From contig NC_045427.1 of the NCBI RefSeq assembly GCF_902635505.1, forward strand, positions 54,462,539 through 54,526,538: a DNA stretch of 64,000 nucleotides. The letters are read 5' to 3'. Made by a program: the position numbers and the translations under genes. The DNA is from Sarcophilus harrisii. Taxonomy: Eukaryota; Chordata; Mammalia; Dasyuromorphia; Dasyuridae. The notes under the pieces are model-generated. The model ran no database searches, was not told where the DNA came from, and saw only the letters and a program-made list of their open reading frames with translations. This document shows, in pieces, positions 12,278 to 22,913 of the stretch. The stretch's first letter is position 1, and the number at the start of each line of letters is the position of its first letter.

Positions 12278-12556
12278 ACATATATCTGTGCTTAAATCCT
12301 GCTTGGAGGGGATGAAAGGGGAAAAAGGAATAAAGTAAATGAAGTAAGCAGCAGAGAACAAAAGAACCCACAAGGAAACAAAGATGGACATTCATGAATT
12401 TAATTTCTTTTACTATTTATTATGTATCCTTTCTTGAACTGGTAATTATATATTTTGAATCCTCCCTTAAGTTTTATTTTGCTGAGCACTTGATAATATT
12501 CTCTTTTGTTTTGTTTCCTTTTTTTGTTTTTTCAATAAAATAAAATAAAAAAGAAT
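12165..12556 (+). mobile_element. 5'-truncated sibling of the HAL1-like element
   Basis: A 3' end with a (GT)n run (12240-12275), 'atatctgtgcttaaatcctg', 'aaagatggacattcatgaat' and 'caataaaataaaataaa'. The same blocks recur at 13340-13656. It splits ORF1 between similar 15-base sequences (AGAATGATTGGACTA left, AGAATAATTATACTA right), a likely diverged target duplication. Confidence 0.65.
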
Positions 12557-13421
12557 AATTATACTACCTGAAAGTTATGACCAAAAAAAGAATGTTGACA
12601 CATAAAGCAAGAAATAATCCAAAAAATTGTCCTGGAGTGATAGAACAGGAGGGAAAAGTAGAAAAATAAAAAATCCACTGATCACCACACCTCAAAGAGA
12701 ATCTATGTGGAAAACACATAGGAATATTATTGCCAAAACACACAAACAAACAAAACAATTCAAATATGCTGAAGCTACAATCAGATTTATACAGGATTTG
12801 TAAACAACCACAAAAAAAGATCAGAGATTCTGGAATAATATATACTAGCAATCAAAAGAACGAGGCTCATGGCCCAAAAGATCATATCTAACAAATTATA
12901 CATAATATTGAACAAAAAAAGAATAGTTCAACAAATTTGCAGATTTTCAGGACTTTAGTTTCAACCAAACCCAAACTTAACAAAAAATTTAACATACAAG
13001 AACCAATGTCAAAGATTAATTTCAAGGAACTCAACACAAATTGTTTATGTTTTTCATATAGAAATATATACCATATTTTTAAGACTGACATCAGTAACAG
13101 CTCAAAGATTGAAAGATTGGGGCACAGTTAAGTATGATCTGATGCTAAAAAACAATATTGTCTAAGACTAAAAGTAAAAATTGCAATTATGTTATACAAA
13201 TGAGGTGCAGAGGAAGAACTGGTATAGAAGAAGCAGGACTCGTAGTTCTGAAAACCTACTCACTAGAGAATGAATTAGATGCGTATTTACATATGGGTAA
13301 ATGTGTATGTATATGTATGTGTATGTGTATGTATGTATAAATATATCTATGCTTAACTGTAACCTGCTTGAGAGAGATGTGAGGGATGAAAGGGGCAAAA
13401 AAAGAGTAAAGTAAAAAGTAT

Positions 13422-13448
13422 ACACACACACACACACACACACACACA
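13422..13448. repeat. (CA)n microsatellite in HAL1-like 3' UTR
   Basis: About 13 CA units at a position corresponding to the internal simple repeat of the sibling copy. Confidence 0.8.
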
Positions 13449-13656
13449 ACAACCTACAAGAAAGCAAAGAAAAGATGGACATTCCTGAATAGAATTTCTA
13501 CTATTATATATACTTCCTTGAAATGTAAATTCATTGTTATATAATTTGAATTCTCCCTGATGTTCTTCTGGGCACATGACAATGTTTTGTTTGTTTTCTT
13601 TTCCTTTTTTTTCTATTCTGTTTTTTTATTTTGTATTTAATCCAATAAATAAATTT

Positions 13657-13808
13657 AAAGGGGGGGGGGGAGGCACTACATGGTACAGTGAACAGTACAT
13701 CAATCCTGAAGTCAGGAGGAACTGAGTTCAAATCTGACCTTTGATAATACCAACCAGTGCAAGCTGTTTGACCCTGGACAAGTCACTTAACTCCAAATGC
13801 CTTGAAAG
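13657..13808 (+). mobile_element. Marsupial tRNA-type SINE with 13-bp target duplication
   Basis: Body 'cactacatggtacagtgaac ... gtcaggaggaactgagttca ... acaagtcacttaactcc'. Flanked by perfect AATAAATAAATTT at 13644-13656 and 13809-13821. It inserted into the tail of the HAL1-like element. Confidence 0.8.
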
Positions 13809-13821
13809 AATAAATAAATTT

Positions 13822-14218
13822 CCCCTAAATTTAATCTGATTCTGACATCACTATAGTAGTAAGTTTTGCTCTCATGGGAGTTTGACAACTGTGCTTTCAA
13901 TCACTTCTCTTTTATAATTCATTATTTGTAATATGTTATAGCTTGTTCCCATCCACTATGCTTTTCTCATTTACCCTTTGGACAATTCTTCATTTCTTTG
14001 GAGATTGTAATGTTCCAAGTGTCATATTCATATGAAGAATACTTCAAGTATTCAATATTAAAGTCTCCATTATTAAAATATATGCCCTTGTTTCAGGAAG
14101 AAGGTTGAACTTATTAAAAGAACTGCAATTTCCCAACAACAATCTAGAACATTCTCTTTCTGTTCAATTTTGGGCCAAATTCACTGTTCATCTGCATTGT
14201 CTCTATGTATGGAAAAAT

Positions 14219-14250
<32 letters not shown>

Positions 14251-15540
14251 TCTATGTATTTATATGAATACACGAACTCTCTCATCTACCTATCTCATTT
14301 AGGTACTAGTCAACATTTCCTAGCTTGAAATCCTTATGGTGTTATCTACAAATAGATACGTCTGTAGGATCTCATTTGTGGATCTAATCCTTGAGAATGG
14401 CAACGAGCTTTGACAAGCACACGTCGTTCTGACTTATGCCTCACTTGCTATTAAATAAGATTAATGATATTCAAAGAATTCTCATAAAGGAATATTACAA
14501 AACTTTGATATATGCATGGGAGATATCTTGCTGCAAGAGTGTCTTTACAGTAGTATTTATTGAATCAATTAGTTTTTAACAAGTCAACATACATTAATTT
14601 GAATGAAATCTTGTATTCTCTACATTGTGTAATATCAATTGTGTGATGGTAAAAAATATGATTTACTGTATAACATCACTTGAGAAAACCTACTTGTTGC
14701 CTTCTGACTTGGTATATAAGCTATTGATGCTCTCTTTGTTACTTTTGGGAGGAATAAAATCCAAGATCTTTTCATTCTTTTTGGTATCCCCTCTCCTTCA
14801 TACACCTTGAGAATCAATCACTCAAAAGTGTGTCATATCCAAAAGTACTTCTTCTATGTCTGGCCTAGTTCAGATGCTTTTCCCTTTGTTGAGAAACATA
14901 TCTAAAACATGATGTTAAGTAAGAGTCCAGAGACAATGACTCCATTGTTGCATTGTAAAAGATTTTGGTATAAAAATCTTTGTAGATCTTTAATTTTTGT
15001 GTGTTGCCCTTCTGGTTTCATTCTTAAGCATCCTCAACATGACTTCAACTGGTCAAGTCTCTCACCTATGTTCCTTTAGACTTGTTTCTCATTCTAATGC
15101 TTCTTGTCTGTTCTAAGGCAGCACGGAACAGCATAGAGAGCACTAGCACTGAGCAGTCCCACTGAGTGAAAAGACCTACCCTCTGTAATTAAACCTCCAC
15201 AGAAACCATGGGAGACACCTCCTTACTGTCTCCACAGGATATACTCTCATCTGTCTGTGAAAGTGAGGATCTAGAGAACCTTTAAGATCCTGTCTCCTCA
15301 GAAATATCCTGTGTCTAGTCTTCACAGGAAAGTGAGGTTAATTTACACCACTGGGAAAACCAGCATCTAAAACACAATTCTAATGTGTCATGCACAGAGC
15401 TAAATGAATAAAACATTAGCGCTTCAAAGACAATGGTTTCCTAACAAGGGCAGGAAAAATGCAATCTGTTTTTCAGATAAGACTCCTGCAGCACATTAGG
15501 TAGAACATCAGTAGAGAATACAAAAGTAACAATAACACAT
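13822..15540. other. DNAAF1 intron 1, no feature recognised
   Basis: 1.7 kb of AT-rich intron with a (CA)n tract at 14218-14246. No coding similarity, RNA gene or assignable repeat is seen. Confidence 0.35.
14218..14246. repeat. (CA)n microsatellite
   Basis: About 14 uninterrupted CA units. Confidence 0.9.
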
Positions 15541-15544
15541 GTTC

Positions 15545-15680
15545 CTACAGCACTTTAAGGTTTATGAAAATGCTTTCCTCCAAACTATCCTGTAAAGTAG
15601 GTAGCACAATTATTTATTATCTCCATTACAGAGAGATTGAAGGTAATGTTCTAGGAGATTAAGAATAAGCTAGGGGACAG
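15545..15680 (-). mobile_element. MIR/CORE-SINE fragment
   Basis: Antisense core: 'ctacagcactttaaggttta', 'tatcctgtaaagtaggtagc', 'ttattatctccattacagag'. Diverged. Confidence 0.55.
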
Positions 15681-15749
15681 AATATTTTACCCTAATTCTT
15701 AGGTCTTGTCCTGGGATGAACCTTTGAGTTCCCCTTCCAATGACTTGTA

Positions 15750-15872
15750 GGAGGACAGCCTGGTGCAGGTGAATGAATCCCAGATCTGAAATCAGAACCC
15801 AGCGTGCAGTCCTGGCTGGGCTGCTTACTGCTCTGTGACTGAGCCAGTCGTAACCTCTGCAAGCCCCAAACT
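15750..15872 (+). mobile_element. MIR-type SINE, tRNA-related half
   Basis: Sense blocks 'gatctgaaatcagaaccca', 'gctgcttactgctctgtgac', 'cgtaacctctgcaagcccc'. Diverged. Confidence 0.5.
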
Positions 15873-16029
15873 TCCACTCAAATGGGCACGATTCTAGTTG
15901 TACTAATCACTTGGGAGGCTCTTGGGAGGCAAGCTTTGTAAACAGACTATAGGATTATGTGCTCTTGTCATTTACAAATGAGCCATCACAGTTTAAACAG
16001 CCATTCTCAGCATGTGGACTTTGTAGAAT

Positions 16030-16760
16030 GTCAGAATTTGGGGGTTGCAGAGATTCCGTGGGCATGTCATCCAATCCACACATGAAAAAGAATCCTCACA
16101 AGGCGACAGTCTAAGGGGCCGGTCAGCCTTGGGGGCAGATCTCTGGGGAGAGGAGCCTCGTTGCCTCTGGGGACAGCCTCACTGTAAGGCAGTTTTCCCC
16201 TGATGTCATGCCTAAATTCTTCCCTTGACAACCTTCCTAATTCTGTCCTCTGGGGCCCAAATAGGACAAATCTGATCCCTCTTTCACATGACAGCCTTTC
16301 AAATACTTGGAGGACAGATCCTATCTACCTCTCTTCAAACAGTTTTCTCTTATAGTTCCTTTGGTGATGAATTTAAGGTCCTTCAATTCTCATAATTTTT
16401 CTCCTCTGGATATTCTATGGTTTATCGATGTCCTTATTAAAATGTGGCACCAGAATAGTGCACGATATTCCAGGTGGGCTTTATCCATGACATAGAACAA
16501 GTAGGATTATCAACTACCTGGATAATTCTTGGACACAATGCCTCTTTTAAATCAAGCTGGGATAGTATTTTTTTTTTTTAGTCACCCTATAATGCTACGA
16601 ACTAGATCTTAAGAAAATTTATTGCCTAACCAGAGACTCTCCACCCTTGTATTTCTGTGAAAATTTTCAACTTATCTTGCAAATGCCATGCAACAGAAGC
16701 AGATAATTTTTTTTAAACAGATGTAATATGCCAAGCCTTGAATCCTGTTCTTTTCCCTCT
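16030..16760 (-). mobile_element. CR1/L3 LINE 3' region
   Basis: On the plus strand: 'cctttcaaatacttggagga', 'cctctggatattctatggtt', 'ttattaaaatgtggcaccag', the antisense form of amniote CR1/L3 3' sequence. The block around 16440 corresponds in antisense to 29330-29350. Confidence 0.6.
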
Positions 16761-17459
16761 CCAGATCACTCCAATTCTTGACTTTTTCAGAATTCATGAC
16801 GTGGTCATGACTTTATTTCCCTTCCTCAATCATTTCTTAGAATTGATATTATGCTTTGATACTATAACCACATGCCCTATTTCTTGGTTTGTGGGGGAGT
16901 TACCACCTCAGCAAGCTGGCACAAAGTGCAATTGTCCTTCCTTCTTTGCCTTTTAAAGCCTTCCACATCTGTGGGTTAGAATGAGAGAATTGCTAGAGAT
17001 TTAGAAATGGTTGAATGACTGGATGCAAAGTCAAACTTCTGGTTTGATGTTAATGGGAATGGTAGTCTCTGATGGGGAGCCCCAGGAGATCTATCACTGA
17101 CACTATGCTTTTCATGAGCTGTATCGCTGACTTCAATGAAGTCATAGATAGCACACTTGTCAAGGCAGATGAAGAGAAATCTGGAAAAATAGCTAACATC
17201 CTGGATAAATTAAGATCATAAGATACATAAAAAGGTTATAATGGTCTAAACAATTATAGGGAAAGTTCTACACATTGATTCAAAAAAGTTCTTATACCAA
17301 ATTGTAAAGGGGGTTACCTCAAACCAACTGAATCAGTTTTCTCAGGAATTCAAATAAGGATAAACTAATATTATATATCAATTTTACGTGAGAAAACATA
17401 AGTTGGGATTCAAATATTCCTACCAATAAGCTCACAGAATGTTAAATCATTTAATCAAA
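16761..17459. other. DNAAF1 intron 1, possible CR1/L3 remnant
   Basis: 17040-17290 has blocks reminiscent of CR1/L3 but too degraded to place. Otherwise unassigned. Confidence 0.3.
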
Positions 17460-17540
17460 ACCCCTTACAATACACAGCTGTACAAAACCCCTGAAGCCTG
17501 TGATAGGGCAGCTTCCACCCTGTAACAGAGCCCTACTTTA

Positions 17541-17926
17541 TTTTATTTTTTTAGAGTCTTTTCTTTTTTTACATTTTTAATCTTATTATTATAGCTTTTT
17601 ATTTACAAGATATATGCATGGGTAATTTTTCAGCACTGACCCCTGCAAAACCTTTTGTTCCAATTTTTCCCCTCCTTCTCCCATCCCCTCCTCCAGATGG
17701 CAGGTTGACCAATACATGTTAAATATGTTAAAGTATAAGTTAAATACAACATAGGTATATATGTCCATATAGTTATTTTGCTAAACAAAAAGAATCGGAC
17801 TTTGAAATAGTATACAAATCAAAAATGCAGGTGGACAAAAATAGAGGTATTTGGAGTTCATTGTGGTGGTTCATAGTCATCTCCCAGAGTTCTTTTGCTG
17901 GGTGCAGCTGGTTCAATTCATTACTG
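17541..17926 (-). mobile_element. Truncated L1 3' end with 15-bp target duplication
   Basis: Minus-strand L1 3' UTR ('gcatgggtaatttttcagca', 'aaaaagaatcggactttgaa'). Flanked by CAGAGCCCTACTTTA (17526-17540) and CAGAGCCCTATTTTA (17927-17941), one mismatch in 15. The ORF2 part is missing. Confidence 0.85.
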
Positions 17927-18504
17927 CAGAGCCCTATTTTAACAAAGAGTTTAAAGCTGAATAATAGGCTGAGAAAATGAACCGAAAACAAAAAAAATTT
18001 CTGGCCATTGAAAGTTACTAGGGTGACAAGGAGGAAGATCAAAACACACTCAGAAGATGGTAATAAAATCAAAGCTCCTACATCCAAATTCCTTAAGAAT
18101 TGGGTTCAGGTCATGGAAGAGCTCACAAAGACTGAAAATCAAGTCAGAGAGAGAAAAAAAAATTAGGGAAAGAACAGAGAGATTCAGAAGGAAATACAAA
18201 AAACTAACGAGGAGAAGGCTTTAAAAAGCAACATTGGCCAATTGGGAAAGGAGGTACAAAAACACATTGAGAAAAGTAATTCCTTAAAAAATTGAGTGGA
18301 GCAAATGAAAGCTAATGACTTTATGAGAAAGATAGTATAAAACAAAACCAAAAAAAAAAAATAGGAAAAAAAAGTGAAATATTCTCATTGGAAAAACGAT
18401 CTGGAAAATAAATCCAGAAGAGAGAACTTTAAAATTATTGGTCTACCTGAAAGTCGTGATCAAAAAATTAGCCTGGACATCATTTTTCAAGAAATTATGA
18501 AGGA

Positions 18505-18653
18505 GGTGGTGCAGTGGACAGAGCACCAGCTCTGAAGTCAGGAGGACCTGGGTTCAAATTTGGCCTCACACACTTAATACTTTCTGTGTGACCCTGGGCA
18601 AGTCACTTAACCCCAATTGCCCCAGCCAAAAAACAAAACAAAACCAGACAAAC
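18505..18653 (+). mobile_element. Mar1/WSINE-type SINE with 12-bp target duplication
   Basis: Well-preserved body: 'gcagtggacagagcaccagc', 'tctgaagtcaggaggacctg', 'ccctgggcaagtcacttaac'. Flanks are AATTATGAAGGA (18493-18504) and AATTATAAAGGA (18654-18665). It interrupts L1 ORF1. Low divergence marks it as one of the younger SINEs here. Confidence 0.88.
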
Positions 18654-18875
18654 AATTATAAAGGAAAACTGTCCTGATATTCTAAAACCAGAAGATAAAA
18701 TAAAAATTGAAAGAATCCACTGATCACTTCCTAGAAAAGATCACAAAATGAAAACTTCTCAGGATTATTGTAGCCAAATTCCAGAACTCCCAGATCAAGG
18801 AGAAAATATTGCAAGCATCTGGAAAGAAACTATTTAAATATAGCAGAGCCACAGTTAGGATAACACAAGATTTAG

Positions 18876-19248
18876 TATAATGTCTGGACTGGCTCCCTGG
18901 AGGGCCTCAGGATCAGTCAGAGTCCTTGGTCTTTAGGAGGAGAAATGAAGGAGGCAGGCAAGCTGCCACTTGGCTTGTCAAAGATGGATCCTGGACTCTG
19001 GAGTCTGGAGCCTGAAGTCTTCCCGGCTGAGCGTGCTGAGGCAGAAAGCCTCTGACCCTCTCCCTCAGCCCTCCAATCCTTCTCTATGATTACCTCACCA
19101 CCACACATTCAGCAGGTGACAATTGTGAGAAGAGCCATCACATCACCATATCATCTAAATATATGTTTATAGAATCATTATCTCACATTGAGTAGTATTC
19201 TGCTGTCTTAGATGCAAGTACACCTTTTCAGAGTTCCAGCTCTCTACA
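18876..19248 (-). mobile_element. Solo LTR with 6-bp target duplication
   Basis: On the minus strand it begins TGTAGAGAGCTGGAACTCTG, similar to the start of the LTR at 43286-43820, and is 373 bp long. Flanked by perfect ATTTAG at 18870-18875 and 19249-19254; removal restores the L1 ORF1 sequence. A 6-bp duplication is usual for ERV class II (ERVK-like). No internal retroviral sequence is present. Confidence 0.7.
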
Positions 19249-20978
19249 ATTTAGCAATGTCTACATTAAAGGATCAGAGGGCTTAAAATATATTCTGAAG
19301 AGCAATGGAGCAAGTATTGCAACCAAGAATCATCTACCCAGGAAAACTGAGTATAATCCTTCAGAAGAAAGGTAATTATTCAATGAAACAGGATTTTCAA
19401 GCATTTGTCACAGATGAAAAGACCAGAGCTCAAGGGAAAGTCTGACTTTCAAACACAGGACTCTGGAGAAGCATAAGGAGGTAATCAGGAAAGTGATATC
19501 ATAAGGGACTTGATCTGCTCAATTCCTACATGAGAAGATGATACTTATAACTCATTAGAATGTTCTCTATGACAGAAGGAGTTATATATAGAGAGTATGG
19601 GGTGTGAGCTGAATATGAAGGGATAATATTTTTTTTAGAAAATGGTGAAATAAAGGGTGAGAGAGGAATTTATTGAGAGAAAAGGGAAAGGGAGAAGTAG
19701 AATGGTGCAAATTATCTGCTATAAGAAGTAAGAAAAAGCTTTTACAGTGGAGGGGAAGAGATGGAGGAGAGGGTGAGTGAATAAATAAGTAAGTAAATCT
19801 TACTCTCATCAGACCTGGCTCAAAGAGGAAATAACATACATACTCAATCTATCGTATCCTACAGGAAAATAGAAGGAAAATGGGGAAGGTGATAAAAGCA
19901 AAAGCATATTGGGGGGAAGGGAATGGTCAGTAGTAAAAAAACATGTTTGAGGAGGGACAGAGTGATAGGAGAGAAAGAATAAATGGGGGGAAATACAATT
20001 AGCAATAGTAATTGTAAAAAACATTTTTTCAAAGCAAGTTTCTCTAATGGAATATTATTGTTCTCTGGGAAATGATGAGCAAAATGCTCTCAGGGGAAAA
20101 AAAAAACCTGGAACAAAGTGAAATATACTGTATACAAAGTAATAGCAATGTTCTGGGAGAACTAGTGTAAATGACTGTTATGTTCAGTCATACAATCATC
20201 CACACCTATTCTGAAGGACTTATGATGAATAATCCTATCCATACCCAGAGTGGAAACTGATTTGAGTCTGAATATAGTTTGAAGCATTCTCTATTATTCT
20301 TTCTATTTTTAACTTCATTTTTCTTAAGGATTTCTATTTTTATTAGAGTGGGAGATCTATGTTTACTTTCACAACTTAACTATTATGGAAATTTTTTTTT
20401 ACATAATTTCACATGTTTCTTAATTGTGGGTGAGGATAAGGGAGAGAACTGAGAACTCAAAAATCTTCAAAATATGTAAAAAATTGTTTTGAATGTAACT
20501 GGGGAAAATATTAAATAAATTGAAATATAAAAATTAAAAAATTGGGATAAGAAATGAGAGTTATGCAAGAATATTATAAAAAGATTCAATAGCTTGGTAA
20601 AAGAGGCACCAAACAAAACAAAAACAAAAACAAAAACCTGAAGAAAACAACACCTTAAAAAACAGAACTGGCCAAATAGTAAAAAAAATTACAAAAATCT
20701 ACTGAAGAGAAAAATTCCTTAAAAAGTAGAAAACTGGCCAAATGAAAAGAGTACAAAAGCTCATTGTAGATAATAATTCCAAAAATTAAAATTGGTCAAG
20801 TAGAAGCTCATGACTCTATGTAATTCCAAGAGACAATAAAACAAAACCAAAAGAGTGAAAAAATAGATGAAAATGTGAAACATATGATTGGAAAAACAAA
20901 TGACCTGAAAAATAATCTAGGAGAGAAATGTTTTAAGAATTATTGAACTTCCTAAAAGCCAAGATCAAGAAAAAGAAC

Positions 20979-21131
20979 CTAAGGGGGTAGTTGGGTGGCA
21001 CTATGGATAGAACACCAGCCCTGGAGTAAGGAGGAGCAGAGTTCAAATAAGGCCTCAGAAATGTAATACTAGCAGTGTGACCCTAGGCAAGTCACTTAAG
21101 CCTAATTGTCTTGCAAAAACAAAACCCCCCA
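20979..21131 (+). mobile_element. Mar1/WSINE-type SINE with 9-bp target duplication
   Basis: Body 'ggtggcactatggatagaac', 'ctggagtaaggaggagcaga', 'ccctaggcaagtcacttaag'. Flanked by AAAAAGAAC at 20970-20978 and 21132-21140. Confidence 0.82.
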
Positions 21132-21886
21132 AAAAAGAACAATCAAAAACATGAAAAAAGAGCAAATTTCAAGAAATTACCAAGAAAAATTACTCCCATA
21201 TCTTAGATCTAGAAGATAAAATAGGAATTGAAAAAATAAGACATTTAACAAATTGAAGGACTTTCAAGGGATCCTGATGAAAAGACCAGAGCTGAGTCGG
21301 AAATTTGACTTTCAAATACAAGACTCAAAAGAAGCATAAAAGGGAAATGAGAGAGAAATCAAGGGAATCAAGAAGGTTGAAATGTTTATATTCCTACATG
21401 AAATAATTCTAAGTTTTAAGAACATCATTATTAGGGCATTTAGAATAGATACTCATAGGCAGAGGCACAGATATGAACTGATTATGACGGAAAGATATCA
21501 AAAAATTAACAGGTGAGAAAAAGAAGCATTGGGAGAAGGGAGAAGGAGAGGAAGCCTAGGGAAAAATTGTCTTATATAAAAGAGGTGTGCAAAGAACAAC
21601 TTTTATAGTGGTGGGGAGGTGGTGGGAAACACTTGGACCTTACTCTTATTGGAATCCATTCAAAAAGGGAATAACACAAACTTAATTTGGATATAAAATA
21701 TATTATCTTATTCCCATGGGGAAGAAGCAGGAGAACAGGAAAGGAGAAAGGAGGAGGGGCTGAGAGAAGGTAGGACAGATAAGGGAGATAATGATCAGAA
21801 GTAAGACAGACTTAAGAAGTGGGAAATAGTAAAAAGAGAGAGAAGGATAAACGGGAAAAAATAGGATGGAGATAAAAACAGTTAAT

Positions 21887-22913
21887 TGATCAGGAGGAGG
21901 ATGATTTCAGAGAGGCCTGGAGAGACTTACATGAACTAATGATAAGTGAAATAAGCAGAAAAAGGAGATCATTATACATGGCAACAACAAGATAATATGA
22001 TGATCAATTCTGATGAATGAGGCTCTTTCCAACAATGAGATGATTCAGGCCAGTTCCTGTTATGGGCCAGAACTCTGTACTTGAAACAAGGATTCTTACA
22101 AGGTGCTAACTCAGTGGAATCGATAAGACAATGGTTAGGTGAGTTATAGCTCTCTAGGTTCAGTACATGTATTTAGTACTTAATATAGTTCTACAAGATT
22201 CACACCTATGATGATGTAATTAGAATAGAGCATATAAGCTGGGACAAACTCAGCCAGGGTCAGACTCAGAGAAGATAGAAAACTGGAGGTGGGAGTTCAA
22301 GCTCTCAGAGCCAAGGAGAGAGAGTCACTCCATCTCACAGCACCATGGTGGCTGGCCTGACCTCCTGCACTTCCCACACTGAGACCAAGGCCGCTCTGAA
22401 GGACCTCCAGAACGTTGGCCCAGGCTCCAGGCAAGGAGGCAATAAAGAATTTGGACTTTTAACACTTGGCTATTCTCCCGGTGATTACTTTACTGAAAGG
22501 AAGGCTGGTCTAGAGACCTCCAGAAAACCAACAAGGACACTACAAGTTCCAATGATCTTGTGATGAAGAGAACCATCTATTCCCAGAGAGAGGACTGTGG
22601 GAACTGAGTGTGGATAATAACACAGCATTTTCACTCTCTTTGATGTTGTTCACTTGCATTTTGTTTTTTTACTCATTTACTTTCCTTTTTGATTTGATTT
22701 TTCTTGTACAGCAAGAGCATTTTATAAATATGTTTACACATATTGGATTTAACATTTATTTTAACATGTATAACATATATTGGATTGCTTGACATCCAGG
22801 GGAGGGGGTGTGGAGAAGGACGGGAAAATAAGAAACACAAGGCTATGTAAGGATCAACGTTGAAAAATTATCCATGCATAAGTTTTGAAAATAAAAAGTT
22901 AAAAAAAAACACC
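21887..22913 (+). mobile_element. Truncated L1 3' end with 9-bp target duplication
   Basis: Starts in the ORF2 C-terminal region ('aggatgatttcagagaggcc') and ends with 'gttttgaaaataaaaagtta' and an A-tail. Perfect duplication ACAGTTAAT at 21878-21886 and 22914-22922, after which the host L1 resumes at its ORF2 start. Interrupted by the LTR at 22058-22544. Confidence 0.88.
22058..22544 (+). mobile_element. Solo LTR (ERVK-like) with 6-bp target duplication
   Basis: 487 bp, TGTTATGGGCC to GGACACTACA, with AATAAA near 22441. Perfect AGTTCC at 22052-22057 and 22545-22550; removal restores the L1 3' UTR block seen at 5170-5190. The 3' part (CCTCCAGAAAACCAAC) matches the LTR at 43286-43820, so the two belong to one family. 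Solo, no internal region. Confidence 0.85.

Larger units (their letters stand above)
11175..13656 (+). mobile_element. HAL1-like half-L1 (5' UTR, ORF1, 3' UTR; no ORF2)
   Basis: GC-richer L1 5' UTR (11175-11720) is followed by ORF1-type sequence ('agtgagagagactgaagaaa', 'aacagatcaaccagagaaaa', then from 12557 'ctacctgaaagttatgacca' and 'caagaaataatccaaaaaat'). It passes straight into a 3' UTR ending 'ccaataaataaattt' with no endonuclease or reverse-transcriptase sequence. A sibling 3' end sits inside at about 12165-12556. Without that insert it is about 2.1 kb, fitting ORF1-only HAL1 elements. The ORF1 frame is broken. Confidence 0.65.
17460..20535 (+). mobile_element. L1 with ORF2 deleted, carrying three insertions
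   Basis: 5' UTR and ORF1-type sequence (to about 19380), then the inter-ORF region, then a jump at about 20040 from 'caaagcaagtttctc' straight to ORF2 C-terminal sequence ('taatggaatattattgttct') and a 3' UTR to 20535. The endonuclease and reverse-transcriptase domains are absent. Later insertions: an L1 3' end (17541-17926), a SINE (18505-18653) and a solo LTR (18876-19248), each with a target duplication. Confidence 0.7.

Noticed and set aside
22345-22563. 72-codon frame at 22345-22563
   Set aside because: It lies within and just past the solo LTR (22058-22544) and has no gene-like context.
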